DNA of 23,513 nucleotides from Pleurotus djamor. Taxonomy: Eukaryota > Basidiomycota > Agaricomycetes > Agaricales > Pleurotaceae. The notes under the pieces were generated by a model. The model searched no databases. It saw nothing but the letters and a program-made list of their open reading frames with translations, and was not told the DNA's origin. Both the position numbers and the translations under genes were made by a program. Below, piece by piece: positions 1 to 9,960 of the stretch. Each line of letters starts with the position of its first letter. The stretch's first letter is position 1. The DNA is taken from contig JAPEVF010000699.1 of NCBI GenBank assembly GCA_029747585.1, positions 1 through 23,513 on the forward strand, given 5' to 3'.

Positions 1-1517
1 TTGTTCGTGCCCGCTGATGATTGCACAGAAACGATAACACGGTCGTTTCCGCGTCCACCTTTGCCGAAGTTGTTGTTCTGGAAATTATACGCAGCCTAAA
101 CGGTAACGCGTAGAAAAGGGAATAAATCGGGCTTTTTCTACGAAGCCATATGAGATACATACCTCGGTGAATCCATAACGGTAAGAAATGTCATGAACGG
201 AATTGACGAGGTAGAAGGCGTTCACGCGTGCAGCATTAACGTTACCTACCGAGGTAGGCGCCAACGTGAGGTCGGCAGGGTAGACAAAGTTCAATGGAGC
301 AGATGATTGGGAGGTTAGGGAGCTTTGAGAGCCTTTGAAGGCAATAGCATTGTTACCAGCGGTGGTCGTAGTTGTTGTCGTACCATCATCTTCCAAATTT
401 TCATCATTAGTGATCCCGTTCAAACAAGATGATCAGCCGAGACGGGGAAGAACGTACTGTGCCAGCCGAGAGGGGAAGCAACCGTATCCTGGGGGTCCGT
501 AAGAGTTTCGAAACCCATAACACCAGTGGCGACAACGGGAACCTCGCTTGTGATGGGTACAACTCGGTACTACAAACAGAAAAGGGCCGATGCCCGAATC
601 AGTAAACCGATTTCCATTCCAAGACTAGAAGACGAAGAGTATCCCTCACCGAAGCTTTGTTCACGAAATCCGTGATGGAGCGGAGTTCGCCTGTGTGAGC
701 ATCTATGAACGCTTCGACCCACGTTCCCTTTTCCTCGTTCTGAATTTGTATGACGTGAGTGAGGGCGACGGAGCCATCTTGCATGACGAGATACTCCAGG
801 GCTGGTGGGTGGCCGTTATAGGTTCCATCGATGGCGACCTCGGCCTTGGCGATAGCATCTTCCAATGAGATCGAAGGAGTGGACGAAGCGATCTTCGCTG
901 AGGGTGCATGTGGAAAGTGAGACTTCGAAGGACTGGCGGTTAGGGGGAACGTTACTTACTCGGCTTAACAAACGAAGAGCCGAAGGAAACGACTTTATTG
1001 TTGTGGTTGAACGCGACATTAGCTACGGCATTGGCGAAGGGTATGCCATCCTAGCCATATTAAATTGAGCAATTCTGAACGATGACTGTGAATGATAAGA
1101 GCTTACATGACTCTGCTTGAGAAAAGCATGCTTAGCCACTTCGCCGGAGAATCCAGACGTGAAAGCGATAGCGTCTTTGGCGACACGAAGTTGAGATTGA
1201 ATGAATGCGACAGCCGACTCTTCCAAGTCGGGGTTGTCACGCTTAGACAACGGGTGGTCGATACCGACGCCGAAAGTCTAATCAATGACCATGTATGAAG
1301 TTAGCTCAGGTCACGGCGGGAGAAGGTCGAAGCGAGATGAACTGCATACCTCAAAAGTTGATACCGGGTGGTAGGTCTCAATCTTCAGGCCTTGGCCTAC
1401 CTCGCGGACACGGTGTGTAGCGTGCTTAACATTGGTAGGGAAGGGAGTCGCGCCAGTGGCGGATGCGTATACAACGGCCAAAAGAACGGTCTTGAGGAAT
1501 TGGTTGAACGAAACCAT
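1..1517 (-). CDS. Fungalysin, secreted M36 metalloprotease (3' end outside window)
   Basis: Fungalysins are secreted, zinc-dependent endoproteases made with an inhibitory propeptide. Spliced exons (minus): 1350-1517, 1107-1277, 960-1050, 650-897, 458-569, 163-389, 1-95; introns 56-80 nt, all phases fit, about 370 residues visible. The start at 1517 is followed by a signal peptide (MVSFNQFLKTVLLAVVYASA). The propeptide follows with HDGIPFANAVANVAFN, SFGSSFVKP and the PepSY-like stretch VEAFIDAHTGELRSITDFVN; then ASPLGWH and NAFYLVNSVHDISYRYGFTE open the peptidase domain, and EAAYNFQNNNFGKGG continues it. The HEXXH zinc motif would lie beyond the left edge, so catalytic competence cannot be judged. 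All seven exons read without stop or frameshift, which argues for a functional gene. A TATAAAG lies about 120 bp upstream. Family assignment is firm; individual splice sites are my inference. Confidence 0.93.
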
Positions 1518-1637
1518 ATCTGGGCGACGAACTGGTAGCACAGGAGCGATGTGAGCGAGGAAGGAGGGGGAACGATAGAGAGCCAAATAGTGCTCGCTTG
1601 GCCTGGGTAGAAAACGATTCACCCGAGACGCGTGCGT

Positions 1638-1644
1638 CTTTATA
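1638..1644 (-). promoter_or_regulatory. TATA box of the fungalysin gene
   Basis: TATAAAG on the minus strand, about 121 bp before the fungalysin ATG at 1517. A single ACGCGT hexamer lies just upstream (about 1629-1634). The spacing matches that seen for the small secreted genes in this window (TATA to ATG 138-163 bp). Confidence 0.55.
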
Positions 1645-2545
1645 GTCTCTGATTGAGCACAAAGTGAGGCTCTCTAGAGCCTCTCAATTGGCAGGACGGT
1701 GATGCCGGCATCTGCGTCAAGTCCTAAGGCAAGGACGCATGTGCTCGAGATAAGAAACGAAGATCTCGAACTAGATGATGGTTGTCGACGTCTGTATGGT
1801 CGCGTGAAGGGGGAAGGGTGGAGACCAGCTTGATCAAAGCTAAAAGAAGCTGAATGAGTCCAGCATACGACGGTTCCCTCCCATTTGAGGATCTAGTAGG
1901 CCTGTGTGAGGCAGTAATCAAGTCGTGCGCTCTATTCGAAAAGCGAGCTTTCCACAGTCCCGGCGCAGGGACATGCGGTAGATGCCTAGGTGGATGCCTA
2001 CTAGCTCACGCATGAAGGCACCAACTCGGTTATGAATAACCTGAGTAGTCGTCCGAAGGATAATGAGAAGATGAGACCTTGTGCATCAATGAGTTCAAGT
2101 AAGAGCATTGCCTTTGCAGCTCAGTCTAGCTGGGTGATGGGAATGAGGAAGCGGGCTTTCGGAGACTGCGACGCCGAGACTCAGAGAGGCAGGCGTAAAC
2201 TAAGCACCAAGTTGGTTAGAACCTGCAAGTTGAGAGCTATCAGTCGAACGAAGATGTTCGGCCAAGCTCCGGATATATTACCCCAGGTTCTCTTCCTGCA
2301 GCTATGCAATGAGATGTGAGTACCTTTCAAATTGGCACCACACCAGTCAAACACCAGTCGAGCTTCGAGCCAAGGCAATTCAATGGTGGGCAATGGTTCT
2401 AGTGGGCTGAATTGTGGGTGAGGTGCAAGTGAGGGGGCGACAAAGGTACATAGGGAATGAAATGACAGTGTGCGGCCTGAGGGTACTTTTATCTGACAGA
2501 GAAACCACATAATGGTTCGGTTTGGGTTCGGGAGTATGTGAGATG
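1645..2545. other. Intergenic stretch without a supportable gene
   Basis: This lies between the divergent fungalysin promoter and gene A1. Open frames of 65 to 109 codons exist on both strands, but none has a start context, splice pattern or similarity to the other copies that I could support. A 109-codon minus frame (2181-2510) has no recognisable domain. The palindrome, B modules and SSP gene that precede the other gene A copies are absent here. Confidence 0.5.
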
Positions 2546-2575
2546 TTGAGCGCTAAGCGTAGGCGCGCTATTACG
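2546..2575 (+). promoter_or_regulatory. Degenerate GAGCGCT/AAGCGC element upstream of gene A1
   Basis: The sequence TGTTGAGCGCTAAGCG followed by TAGGCGC resembles the perfect inverted repeat upstream of A3 and the near-perfect one upstream of A4. It is about 245 bp before the point in A1 that aligns with the A4 start codon, the same spacing as in the other copies. The symmetry is weaker here. Regulatory function is inferred from conservation only. Confidence 0.4.
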
Positions 2576-2687
2576 TCACCGAAATTTCACCAGCTTCCGT
2601 CCAAGCTCAAGTTTGTTTCCTTTCTCCTGCACCACCACCATCGTCTGTCGATCGAAAATCTGCTGCCTGTGTCTTCTAACTGCTTTT

Positions 2688-5140
2688 ATGCTCTCTAGAC
2701 TCGCCCAATACTTTGGTCTTCGCCGTTCTTCTCAGCCATCCAAAAAACCAACCCACGTTCAACCCAGCCAGAGTCCGCCTGGAGGACACACCAAAGTTAT
2801 CTTCGAACACGTATGCCCGGACCCTGTAACGGACTCACTCGAATACATCAAATTCGTCTTAGCGCGTTATGTACCTTACGCTGCATCCTTCTGGTCTCTC
2901 CGAACTGCTGGTCTATGCAATGCTCTGCCTGGAAACATGCCAAACTTCTTGTTCACTCTGGATATTGCACTGCCAACACATCACTTTGAAGACACACTCC
3001 AGGGTCCCGTGGTCTTGCTCGACTCTCGCATGGACGACAACCCACAGCTCATTCATACATTGCAAATCAAGAAGCTCGCGTCCGGTGGCATCCGACATCC
3101 CACCCTGATTACAGACATAACAAAACTCTTGCTCTATCTGAGGAGTCCGACAGGCGTCAGCGCGTATACACTCTTTACCAACGCGGTTGTTCACCCTACG
3201 GCTGCCATGCGACTCTCTCGCCCGGAACACCAGCGGGTATGAGTCCCGCTTCTTCGCTTTCGTCCACTTCTCACCATTTCAAATCACCACAGTTTGTCTT
3301 TGACGCTATCCGGGCACCTGAAACCATAGTTCTCATCGCCAAGGCTATCCGTCTTCAAGAGTTCGTGTACACCCATACGTCTGGTGATCAAGTCGAAAAG
3401 CTGGAAGCCGTTGCGGATGCTCAACTCTACTGTATTTTCTTTGCGTTCGCCGACTACGTCGCAGGCTTAAAGCCGCTCGAAACGAATAGGTGGTTTCAAA
3501 CTATCCTAGCCTCCGTCACTCGGGTAGCCAACTGCGCAACTAGACATCTGTGGGTACTACATATGACATCGCTCTTCTATCTGTGTAAGACGGCTATACC
3601 GGGGTCCCCCCTACCTTACATAAGGATATTCACCTTGCCTTACTACTTGTCACTACGCCTGTGTTTGATCCACTATAGACTGGATTACGACGCACTTGTG
3701 ACCCCTCGTAAGGCGCTCTCAAGAATATCTTACACNTTTTTTGCGTCTCCAACCTCTTAACTGAGGCTGTAGTGGAGAAACACCCTCCCCACTGCTCCTA
3801 CTCTTTCTCTACCATCCCTTGGTCGTTCTGCCTGATCCTGGGCTCGTTTCAAACACGATTTACGGCGCATAGGTGGACTGGTGGAAACTGGGCAGTTTGG
3901 TGGGAGTTGTGTGTGGTTTTGGACCGGTTTTTGGAGTTTTTGATGAGGAGAGGGGGGGAAGATTGGCCCATATCTCAAGAACGCGTACGTCAAGCCTTTC
4001 GCTTCCTTCTACGCTTGGAAGCCCTGGTCTGGGGCTCTCGATTGACCCCCCCATTCCGGCTGTCGCGTTCCCCAACGCCTCCGCTATCGTCGATGCACGG
4101 TCTGATCATTGATCAGACCATTGCGTCGGATCGCACCGTTGGAATGGCTCAACCCAAGCCGTTCCTTGATGCCCTCAATGGGGGCTTTCCGACGAGCCCA
4201 AAGTCGACGTGGTCCGCGCAACCAACGATCCGGAAATTGCGATCTCGGTCACCACCTCCTCCTTGTACCCTTATCAACGTCTCTGCACCACTCTGCTGGT
4301 GCTACCTTTCCTCTACACCTTCCTCCATCCTAGGGCACCTGGGTGGCTGTGTTTCCAACGCAGAACTGAGCCGTTACCCCCTCATTACAGGTTAATCTAT
4401 GTGATTCCTGTCTTCTCCAGCAAAGCCGACATCCCTTTGCTACCATCCCTTCCTCTTCGACACCATCACCTATCCTATGGAATTCCCTACGCGTCTCCCT
4501 TGGGTGTCCTGAGTCCCCTTGTGGCTCTGGCTATGCACATAGCTGGAGGTGAGGCCTTGAGTTGCTTGTCATGCACTCTACGCGCCTCCTCTTAGTGAAC
4601 CTTGTCGGCCTGATCCGTGGTACAAGACCATGTCTCAGGGTGAGACCTTGGCTTGATGAACATTGTGTGGGGGTTGATCTTAGCTGATGGATGGACTATG
4701 GACTTATGGGTATGGATAAAAATTGGTTGATTCCTTTCTATGCGATACAGCGTGGGCTGTATCTGGTCGGGGGAGGTGTAAGACGGCTATACCGGGGTCC
4801 CCCCTACCTTACATAAGGATATTCACCTTGCCTTACTACTTGTCACTACGCCTGTGTTTGATCCACTATAGACTGGATTACGACGCACTTGTGACCCCTC
4901 GTAAGGCGCTCTCAAGAATATCTTACAATCTGATACCCAACCTGCCAGTCCAATAAATCCGGGTGAGCCTGGGCCCGATGACGAGTCTTATGGGTTGGAT
5001 CCTCGAATATGCATGCTTTGCTTTAGCGCCAGGATGGTGGGTAATTCTCAGTGGTGAGTTCCGGACCGAAAGAGAGTCTTCTGGTCCTTACAACCTTTAG
5101 CAGTGATTACCACCAACAATATGGATACGAGGAGACATAG
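2688..5140 (+). CDS. Gene A1: four-exon protein of unknown family, intron 2 carries an LTR element
   Basis: I do not recognise the family. Exons: 2688-3236, 3293-3549, 4949-5053, 5104-5140; 315 residues. The first in-frame ATG (2688) gives about 42 residues more at the N-terminus than A4. Shared blocks are CPDPVTDSLEYIKFV, GPVVLLDSRMDDNPQLIHTL and, in exon 2, RAPETIVLIAKAIRLQ and QLYCIFFAFADYV. Exon 3 plus 4 encode C-x2-C-x10-C-x2-H (CMLC, then CDYHQQ), possibly metal-binding. No signal peptide or obvious membrane segment, so probably intracellular. The exon 3-4 model rests on A4: exon 3 is 105 nt and exon 4 is 37 nt in both, with matching phases. Intron 2 is 1,399 nt because a 1,344-bp LTR element plus its 5-bp duplication interrupts a native 50-nt intron. 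The coding frame is intact, but splicing of the enlarged intron is unproven. Confidence 0.65.
3584..3734 (+). repeat. Left LTR of the A1 element
   Basis: 151 bp, TGTAAGA...TCTTACA, identical to the right LTR at 4777-4927. The left flank ATCTG is the target-site duplication. Confidence 0.92.
4777..4927 (+). repeat. Right LTR of the A1 element
   Basis: 151 bp, identical to the left LTR. It is preceded directly by the purine tract GGGGGAGG and followed by the second ATCTG target duplication. Confidence 0.92.
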
Positions 5141-5800
5141 ATACTGACACCTAAATTGTCACAAAACTGCTAATCAAAGAAAGCTCTTGACCGAAAGAAG
5201 GTCGCGTTGAATCATGTGATCGCGTGTTGACGCGTCTCGGTGGCAGTGTCGAACATCAATACTTTCTAGTCCATAAGTCCGGGGTCCCCCTCTTTCTCCT
5301 TTCACAGCATCCTCAGGACATCTCAAGACTATTAACCTCTCGTCATATAGGCTGATCTCTACCCCATCCCTTGCCTCCCTTTCAAGCTAACATCGTCTCA
5401 CTAATGCCTGGTGTGCAGGCTCGCCCTCCTGCCCAGTGCGCGAATTTTCACTGGTGAGCAGTCTTTCCTAGTCGACTGTACTCAGTCCAAGATAGATGTC
5501 GCTACGGCTCTGTATATTGAAGTGCTATGGCTCGGTGTCTATTCACCCACGACACACGCACGCTGTACTGTATATCACGATCCAAAATGCGACGTTTTAC
5601 TCTATATCGATTACTATTCATTGAAGGCTTCAGATTCGGGCAAATTACTCGCTATCCAGTGTTCCTGTCTCACTGGCCAACTCACTCGGGATCATAATAC
5701 CTCGCCAGTATGCTCACGTTTGAATGGAGCGTTGATCAGTGGTAACCGACTCGATGCCACCAACGACGTCCGACTCGCTATAAGGCTTCCATCGCGCTTA
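5141..5800. other. Intergenic region between A1 and SSP1
   Basis: No gene is supported. A long plus-strand frame (from 5411) runs in from this region and ends in SSP1, but its N-terminal part has no counterpart near SSP2 or SSP3 and spans the SSP1 TATA box, so it is probably chance. Part of this stretch (about 5215-5250) aligns with sequence downstream of A4, so it is likely the 3' flank of the gene A unit. The string CCGGGGTCCCCC at about 5280 resembles an internal part of the LTR but is too short to call. Confidence 0.45.
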
Positions 5801-5807
5801 CATCCAT

Positions 5808-5867
5808 CCAAGACTTCTTTCAGCGGCTCCATCTTCAGCTCGAGTAGCTGTGTGTCCAGTATAAAAG
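5808..5867 (+). promoter_or_regulatory. SSP1 promoter: shared upstream box and TATA
   Basis: CATCCAAGACTTCTTTCA lies upstream of TATAAAAG (5860-5867), 163 bp before the SSP1 ATG. The same box occurs before SSP2 (about 9247-9270) and, on the minus strand, before SSP3 (about 21733-21755), each upstream of a TATAAAAG. That identifies a duplicated promoter. Confidence 0.6.
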
Positions 5868-6022
5868 CACAACGAAACGGCTGGCTTCAGTGGTATCTGG
5901 ACCTCCCTGCCAGACGATCATCTCCTCGGAGTGCGAAGTATGTACCTCACCGCGGTGAACTGACCCTTCGTGAACCTCATCTGATGGGTTGCTCTTTGCA
6001 GGTATCAACTCAGCTCCGAGCC

Positions 6023-6274
6023 ATGCATATGCACATCCCCAGCCTGTTGGTCTTCGCCATGGTCGCCATCGGTGTTCTTGCTTCACCCACCCCCAAAGAC
6101 AAGCCAGGTCCGTCCTTACCTCGTTGGAAATCAGGTAGCAACTTGGCTGACAGAGCTCCCCTAAAAGTTCGCAGAGGTCTCTGTTCCTCAGTCAAGCCTG
6201 GAGGTGGGCTCTTACTGTGTCATCAGAAGCCCAGGTTTGTCGATTTCTCGCCTACCAACATTGCATCTGACTAG
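6023..6274 (+). CDS. SSP1: small signal-peptide protein, probably decaying
   Basis: The ATG is followed by a hydrophobic signal-type leader MHMHIPSLLVFAMVAIGVLA and SPTPKDKPG, like SSP2 and SSP3. Read without splicing the frame gives 83 residues with a basic tail. At the position of the SSP2 intron there is also a GTCCGT donor (6108) and a GCTGACAG acceptor (6153). Splicing there leads to a stop after only a few residues, so the mature part is uncertain. A further intron probably lies in the 5' leader (GTATGT at about 5939, CAG at about 6001). The protein would enter the secretory pathway; function unknown. The family is supported by the three-way match of promoter, leader and position; the gene may be a pseudogene. 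Confidence 0.5.
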   Translation: MHMHIPSLLVFAMVAIGVLASPTPKDKPGPSLPRWKSGSNLADRAPLKVRRGLCSSVKPGGGLLLCHQKPRFVDFSPTNIASD

Positions 6275-6539
6275 TGTACGCGGGTCTATTAGTACAGAGG
6301 CATATATAGAGGATACCCAGCCGATTGACCCGATCATCCAAGCCCCCTCAAAGTGGAAGCCGTTGGGACGCGGGGGATGGGGGACCACTGATAGGCCTGA
6401 GTACAAGGAAAATCAACATTGGAGTGGGTTCGGGTTAGGGTTCGGCAAAAAGAGAAAGATCAGCCTAGACAACGGAGAGGTAATCATGCATCAAAACATC
6501 TAAGTAGCTAGCAATGGAATGATAGTGGCGGGGAGAAAG

Positions 6540-7345
6540 CCTGAACACAGCTGAACCAGAATCTACGGTATCGGGGCACCGATTGCAAGGGCCGCCGTTG
6601 TTATACCTTCCAAGACTGGTTCCTCCGTGTCAGACAAATGTACGCCTCCTGACGACACCGACATCCTCTGCGATTGTCCTTGACCATCGGCTGAAATCAG
6701 CAACTCCACCCATCCCAGCCACCGAAGGCTCAAGGAATGGAAGTCTACTGATGGGCCTACGTGGACGAAGAGAATCGGCAGAAATGGCGAGTCCCAGATC
6801 GACGAACACGTTTTGTGTTGATCTAGAAACGAAAAATCAGCGAAGGTGGGGGAAAAGATAGACACGCACCGAGGAAAATAGCTAGCAATGGAATAATAGC
6901 AGGAAGAAGGTTTGAACACGGCTGAACCAGAATCTACGGTATCGGTGCACCAATTGCAAGGGCCGCCGCTGTTATACCTTCCAAGACTGGCCCCTCCGTG
7001 TCAGACATACGTTGGCCTCCTGGTAACACCGTCCCTGACAGTTCTCCTCATCCATCGGCTTAGACCAGCGATTCCAGCCATCCCAGCCGCCGAAGCTCAA
7101 GGGATGGAGTCTACTGATAGGCCTACGTGGACAAGTCGAACCGACAGAACCGTGGGTCCCAGATCGACGAACATGTCCGTTTGTGACTTGAAGGTTGACT
7201 TGCGTTCTAGTAGTAATTCAGCAACGATTGGCAGGCAGCTGCTTGTAAGTTGTATGGAGAGTAAGACAACTTACTGAGAACCGTTGGTGAAGATGGGGAT
7301 GAGGATGAAAGGAAACGATACACTCGCATTTATACTAATTTTATA
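6540..7345 (-). repeat. B block 1: two tandem modules with TATA box (minus sense)
   Basis: Two related modules of about 270 bp (cores about 6552-6830 and 6922-7195) are repeated in tandem. A TATAAATG box (minus, 7327-7334) and a possible first exon ending CTCA|GTAAGT point to minus-strand transcription. Each module contains GTTCGTCGATCTGGGA, GTCCACGTAGGCC and ends with a strongly conserved stretch that can read SLGRYNNGGPCNWC or, in another frame, EGITTAALAIGAPIP. All frames are interrupted in at least one module and the antisense strand is also partly open, so I cannot say which frame, if any, is translated. It is either a decayed small-protein gene or a non-coding transcript. Confidence 0.6.
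7327..7334 (-). promoter_or_regulatory. TATA box of B block 1
   Basis: TATAAATG on the minus strand, 94 bp from the start of the palindrome at 7428. The equivalent boxes of B blocks 2 and 3 are both 83 bp from their palindromes. Confidence 0.5.
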
Positions 7346-7427
7346 GACTTTGAGACGGGAAAAACAAGAACCAACAAGTCGGGATGGCCAGTCGATCAAC
7401 CGGTGGGGATTTACTGGCACCGCCACA

Positions 7428-7454
7428 AGACGCGTCGCGACTCGCGACGCGTCT
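7428..7454. promoter_or_regulatory. Perfect 27-bp palindrome with two ACGCGT boxes
   Basis: The 13-bp arms AGACGCGTCGCGA and TCGCGACGCGTCT are separated by one C. Each arm contains ACGCGT, the MluI cell-cycle box bound by MBF in yeasts. The element corresponds to the 18-bp palindromes at 10888-10905 and 20151-20168. In this cassette only the B-block TATA box survives on one side. Confidence 0.7.
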
Positions 7455-7758
7455 CATCAGTCCAAATTTCATGTGGTCGCGTCAAATCCGCAAAGCGGGT
7501 TCGCTCAGGGTTGACCTTCAAGAAATGATGCCTCTACGGAGCGAGACCACCGAAACAGCATGGTAGGATAGAGTGCGAGGGGATCCATACTTCCTGAGAC
7601 CCAATTGAAGACGAAATACGCTTTGGAGTTTTGTCGTGGTTAACCAGCAAAGTCCCTAGACGTTTGTAAGTGAGAGAACATTAGGATATGATGGGTGTTC
7701 TACTCACGCATCCGTTCCCCAATTCCACTGCGAAAAGACAAGGTGAGGGTTGGCAAGC
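7455..7758. other. Stretch between palindrome and A2 without a gene
   Basis: In the other two cassettes this position holds unit C. Here I find no match to unit C and no supported gene. Confidence 0.4.
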
Positions 7759-7761
7759 ACA

Positions 7762-7784
7762 ATTTAGCGCTGTCCTTAGCGCTC
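7762..7784 (+). promoter_or_regulatory. AGCGCT repeat upstream of A2
   Basis: AGCGCTGTCCTTAGCGCT matches the general form of the GAGCGCTTA/TAAGCGCTC element before A3 and A4, though arm order and spacing differ. It lies about 180 bp before the A2 ATG. Confidence 0.35.
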
Positions 7785-7959
7785 GAGCCTGGCTCTCTTC
7801 TCTACCCCCACTATCGCTTTGCTGGAATTGATACGACTACGCAGCACTTTGAAAATCGGCACCCTCTTGTCATTGACTGCTGGACATTACTATTGTCGTC
7901 GATCTTCGTAATCTACGACTTTCTCTTCGATAAAATCCAGCCAAAGCCTGAAGTTCTTC

Positions 7960-8925
7960 ATGTTTGACCCGCTGCGCCCTGACCTTCGGACGTACCCACT
8001 TGAATTCATCAAAGACGCCGTTGGACGTCAAGCTTCAAGTCCGACCTTCATTCTTATGGGAAAGCATAACTTTTGGTCTATTTCTCGAACTTCCTGAAGG
8101 CCCGCCACACTTCTTGTTCACGCCAGATACCACTCTGTTGATCGACAATCTTGAGAGCGTATTTGGAGGTCCTGTGATTCTACTCGACTCGCGCTTGGAC
8201 GACGACCCTCAACTCATTCATACCCTTCAAATCAAGACACTTGAATCTCATCGCCTCGAAAACCCCAGCTTGTTGTCAGAAAATAAGGTCTTGGAACGCC
8301 GCCACTACAAGGCCACTGAAGCAGAAGCGAATGCCAACCCAACTGCGGTCCTGTTCCAGGCAACACGATATATGCTAGACTTGATGCCTGCTCCAAGGGA
8401 ACATCGCACAGTATGTTCTCTTTCGAAATTTCAAACGGCTTCTTTTTGCCTGATTGTACGCACATTGTTCCAGCTTGTTCTTACTTCTCTCCAGGCCCCC
8501 GAAACGATCTCCCTCATCAGTAACGCTATTCGTCTTCAAAACTTCGCTTACACATACGCACCTCAAGCGGAAAACCATGTCGAGAAGTTGGAAGTTGTGT
8601 CCGAGACCCAGCTGTATTGTATCTTCTTTGCTTTCGTCGAGTACGCGGTCAAGATCAGGCCGGATCGAACATATGACTGGCTCGAGACGGTCTTCACATC
8701 CCTTGCCGGTGCGGCTGGACATGCGGCTGACTACTTGTAAATGGTGAGTCAGTTGTTTTGTCTGCGTTTGTTTACACAGTTAATTCGGCCTTAGCGGGAG
8801 GACAATAAACGGGAATGTGCACTCGGGCTAGGATCACGGTTATTTCTCAGGACTACGACGTGTCTTCTTGTCCTAATAACTTTGACAATGACGAATGACG
8901 ATCATGAACAGTTTGGAAGTACGGC
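7960..8925 (+). pseudogene. Gene A2: frameshifted copy of family A
   Basis: ATG at 7960. Exon 1 runs to 8410 and exon 2 from 8474, with GTATGT donor and TTCCAG acceptor at the same place as in A1 and A4. Exon 1 is 451 nt, one base out of frame: the start reads MFDPLRPDLRTYPLEFIKDA, then the match to the family moves to the next frame (SFLWESITFGLFLELPEG, GPVILLDSRLDDDPQLIHTL) near 8020-8035. Exon 2 (APETISLISNAIRLQ, QLYCIFFAFVEYA) ends in a TAA at 8738-8740, just before the position of intron 2. Remnants of exon 3 (CTRARITVISQ, about 8820-8850) and exon 4 (DDHEQFGS, about 8896-8919) can still be seen downstream, out of frame. A sequencing error could explain the frameshift alone but not the stop and the lost splice sites. 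Confidence 0.7.
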
Positions 8926-9246
8926 TGCGCAGATGCGGGACCCAGCTTATTTACGACCTGATGAAAGCCTTTCCTTTTTCAAGACGCTACCCTCTGAGCA
9001 CCTTGCCTATGATTATGGTACTTAGCAATTATGTTCCTACTATGCATTGAAGGTGTTGAACGTTGATCGATAATCACCCGCTCGACATCTTCAACGACGC
9101 CTGGTGTAGCGCTAATGACCATTAGGTCCCGAATATCCTCTTCTTCATGCTCCTAGAAGTACTGCTTACTCCTCCCAGTACGTCAAGACCTCGATCAACG
9201 TCCAGAATGGCGCAATTTAACTCGCAAGTCTTCAATGATCGCGCCT

Positions 9247-9323
9247 TCCATCCAAGACTTCCTTCAACCCTCACTGAGAAGACTTACTAGCTACAGCTTG
9301 CAGCCGATGCACAGGTATAAAAG
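9247..9323 (+). promoter_or_regulatory. SSP2 promoter: shared box and TATA
   Basis: TTCCATCCAAGACTTCCTTC is followed by TATAAAAG at 9316-9323, 138 bp before the ATG. The same TATA-to-ATG spacing is found in SSP3. Confidence 0.6.
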
Positions 9324-9453
9324 CAAAGGAAATACCTGAGTTTCAACCAGCATCTGAACTCTTCAAGTTCTAAGAGCATCACAAGTGCGATTTTTCTCTG
9401 CTTTGTTCTCTCTCGGTGACTATTCGATCGTACGTTCATTCATAGGCATCAGC

Positions 9454-9719
9454 ATGTACATGTATATTGTCAACGTTTTCGTCATCGCCATGGCCATCAT
9501 CGGCGCTGTTGCTGCCCCTAGCCCCAAGCTCCTTGATCATCGATCAGGTCCGTTTTCTCCATGTTCTCCACGTTACCTAGCAAGATTTGTTGCTGACATA
9601 TAGGTTCGCGTAGAATCTCGGATCCCACTAGGACTTTGCGCCTGGATGGGACAGTGCTGAAGAGCCGAGCCAAGCGGCTGCATGCGTCAGCTAGTTCCAG
9701 GGGCGTGATCCTGGTGTAG
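9454..9719 (+). CDS. SSP2: small secreted, basic peptide precursor
   Basis: Exons 9454-9547 and 9604-9719, 69 residues. The intron has a GTCCGT donor, a GCTGAC branch site and an ATATAG acceptor. The N-terminus MYMYIVNVFVIAMAIIGAVA is a typical signal peptide, followed by APSPK. The rest is rich in Arg and Lys with dibasic pairs (RR, KR), which could be Kex2-type processing sites. The C-terminal stretch (RLDGTVLKSRAKRLHASA) resembles that of SSP3, and the stop codons of the two genes align. I see no cysteines, so it is not a typical cysteine-rich effector, and no CaaX box, so not a basidiomycete pheromone. Function unknown. Confidence 0.6.
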
Positions 9720-9960
9720 TCCATTGACACTGCGTTCAACACAAATCAAATCGTCCCTTGTATGTCAACGAAGGGTCCTCAAGTTACTTGCAGTGAAGTT
9801 GGACGGACGAGTCCTCACGTTGCTGCCGCTCAGGCGATGACAGCGCCCCGTTTGTGGCACCAAAGGACGGACTTGGGGTGACAATTGAAAAAACACTTTA
9901 TATTCGTAACATTACCACAACGGTCCAGAGAACGGGAGCGATAACAAATGTCCACAAGAC

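Larger units (their letters stand above)
3584..4927 (+). mobile_element. Short non-autonomous LTR retroelement (TRIM-like) in intron 2 of gene A1
   Basis: A 1,344-bp element is bounded by two 151-bp direct repeats that I find identical base for base. Each repeat begins TGTAAGA and ends TCTTACA, the usual TG...CA termini with a 7-bp inverted end. The element is flanked by the 5-bp direct repeat ATCTG (3579-3583 and 4928-4932), a target-site duplication. A purine tract GGGGGAGG (4769-4776) directly precedes the right LTR. The 1,042-bp interior has open frames on the plus strand (for example 3772-4395 and 4209-4595), but I see no gag, protease, reverse transcriptase or integrase motif, so it needed enzymes in trans. 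No clear primer-binding site follows the left LTR; the N at 3736 lies exactly there. Identical LTRs mean recent insertion. Strand is assigned from the position of the purine tract. Confidence 0.9.
5790..8740 (+). repeat. Eroded direct copy of the SSP-B-palindrome-A cassette
   Basis: In plus orientation this stretch holds SSP1 with its promoter box, two B modules, the palindrome with two ACGCGT boxes, and gene A2, in the same order and orientation as the left arm at 9070-12350. Unit C, which follows the palindrome in the other cassettes, is not recognisable. SSP1 and A2 both carry disruptions, so this looks like the oldest copy. Confidence 0.7.

Noticed and set aside
2181..2510. 109-codon minus-strand frame as an F-box-like protein
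   Set aside because: Only a faint resemblance around a few Trp/Cys positions; no F-box core motif and no splice-supported extension.
3737..4768. Open frames inside the LTR element as gag or pol genes
   Set aside because: Frames of 128 and 207 codons show no zinc knuckle, protease, reverse transcriptase, RNase H or integrase motif; the composition looks like unrelated or captured sequence.
5411..6022. Long plus-strand open frame (about 200 codons) leading into SSP1
   Set aside because: It spans the SSP1 TATA box and shared promoter element, has no counterpart upstream of SSP2 or SSP3, and has no recognisable domain; the signal peptide begins at 6023.
9454..9719. SSP genes as lipopeptide mating pheromones
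   Set aside because: Basidiomycete pheromone precursors end in a CaaX box and lack a signal peptide; these have a signal peptide and no CaaX end.
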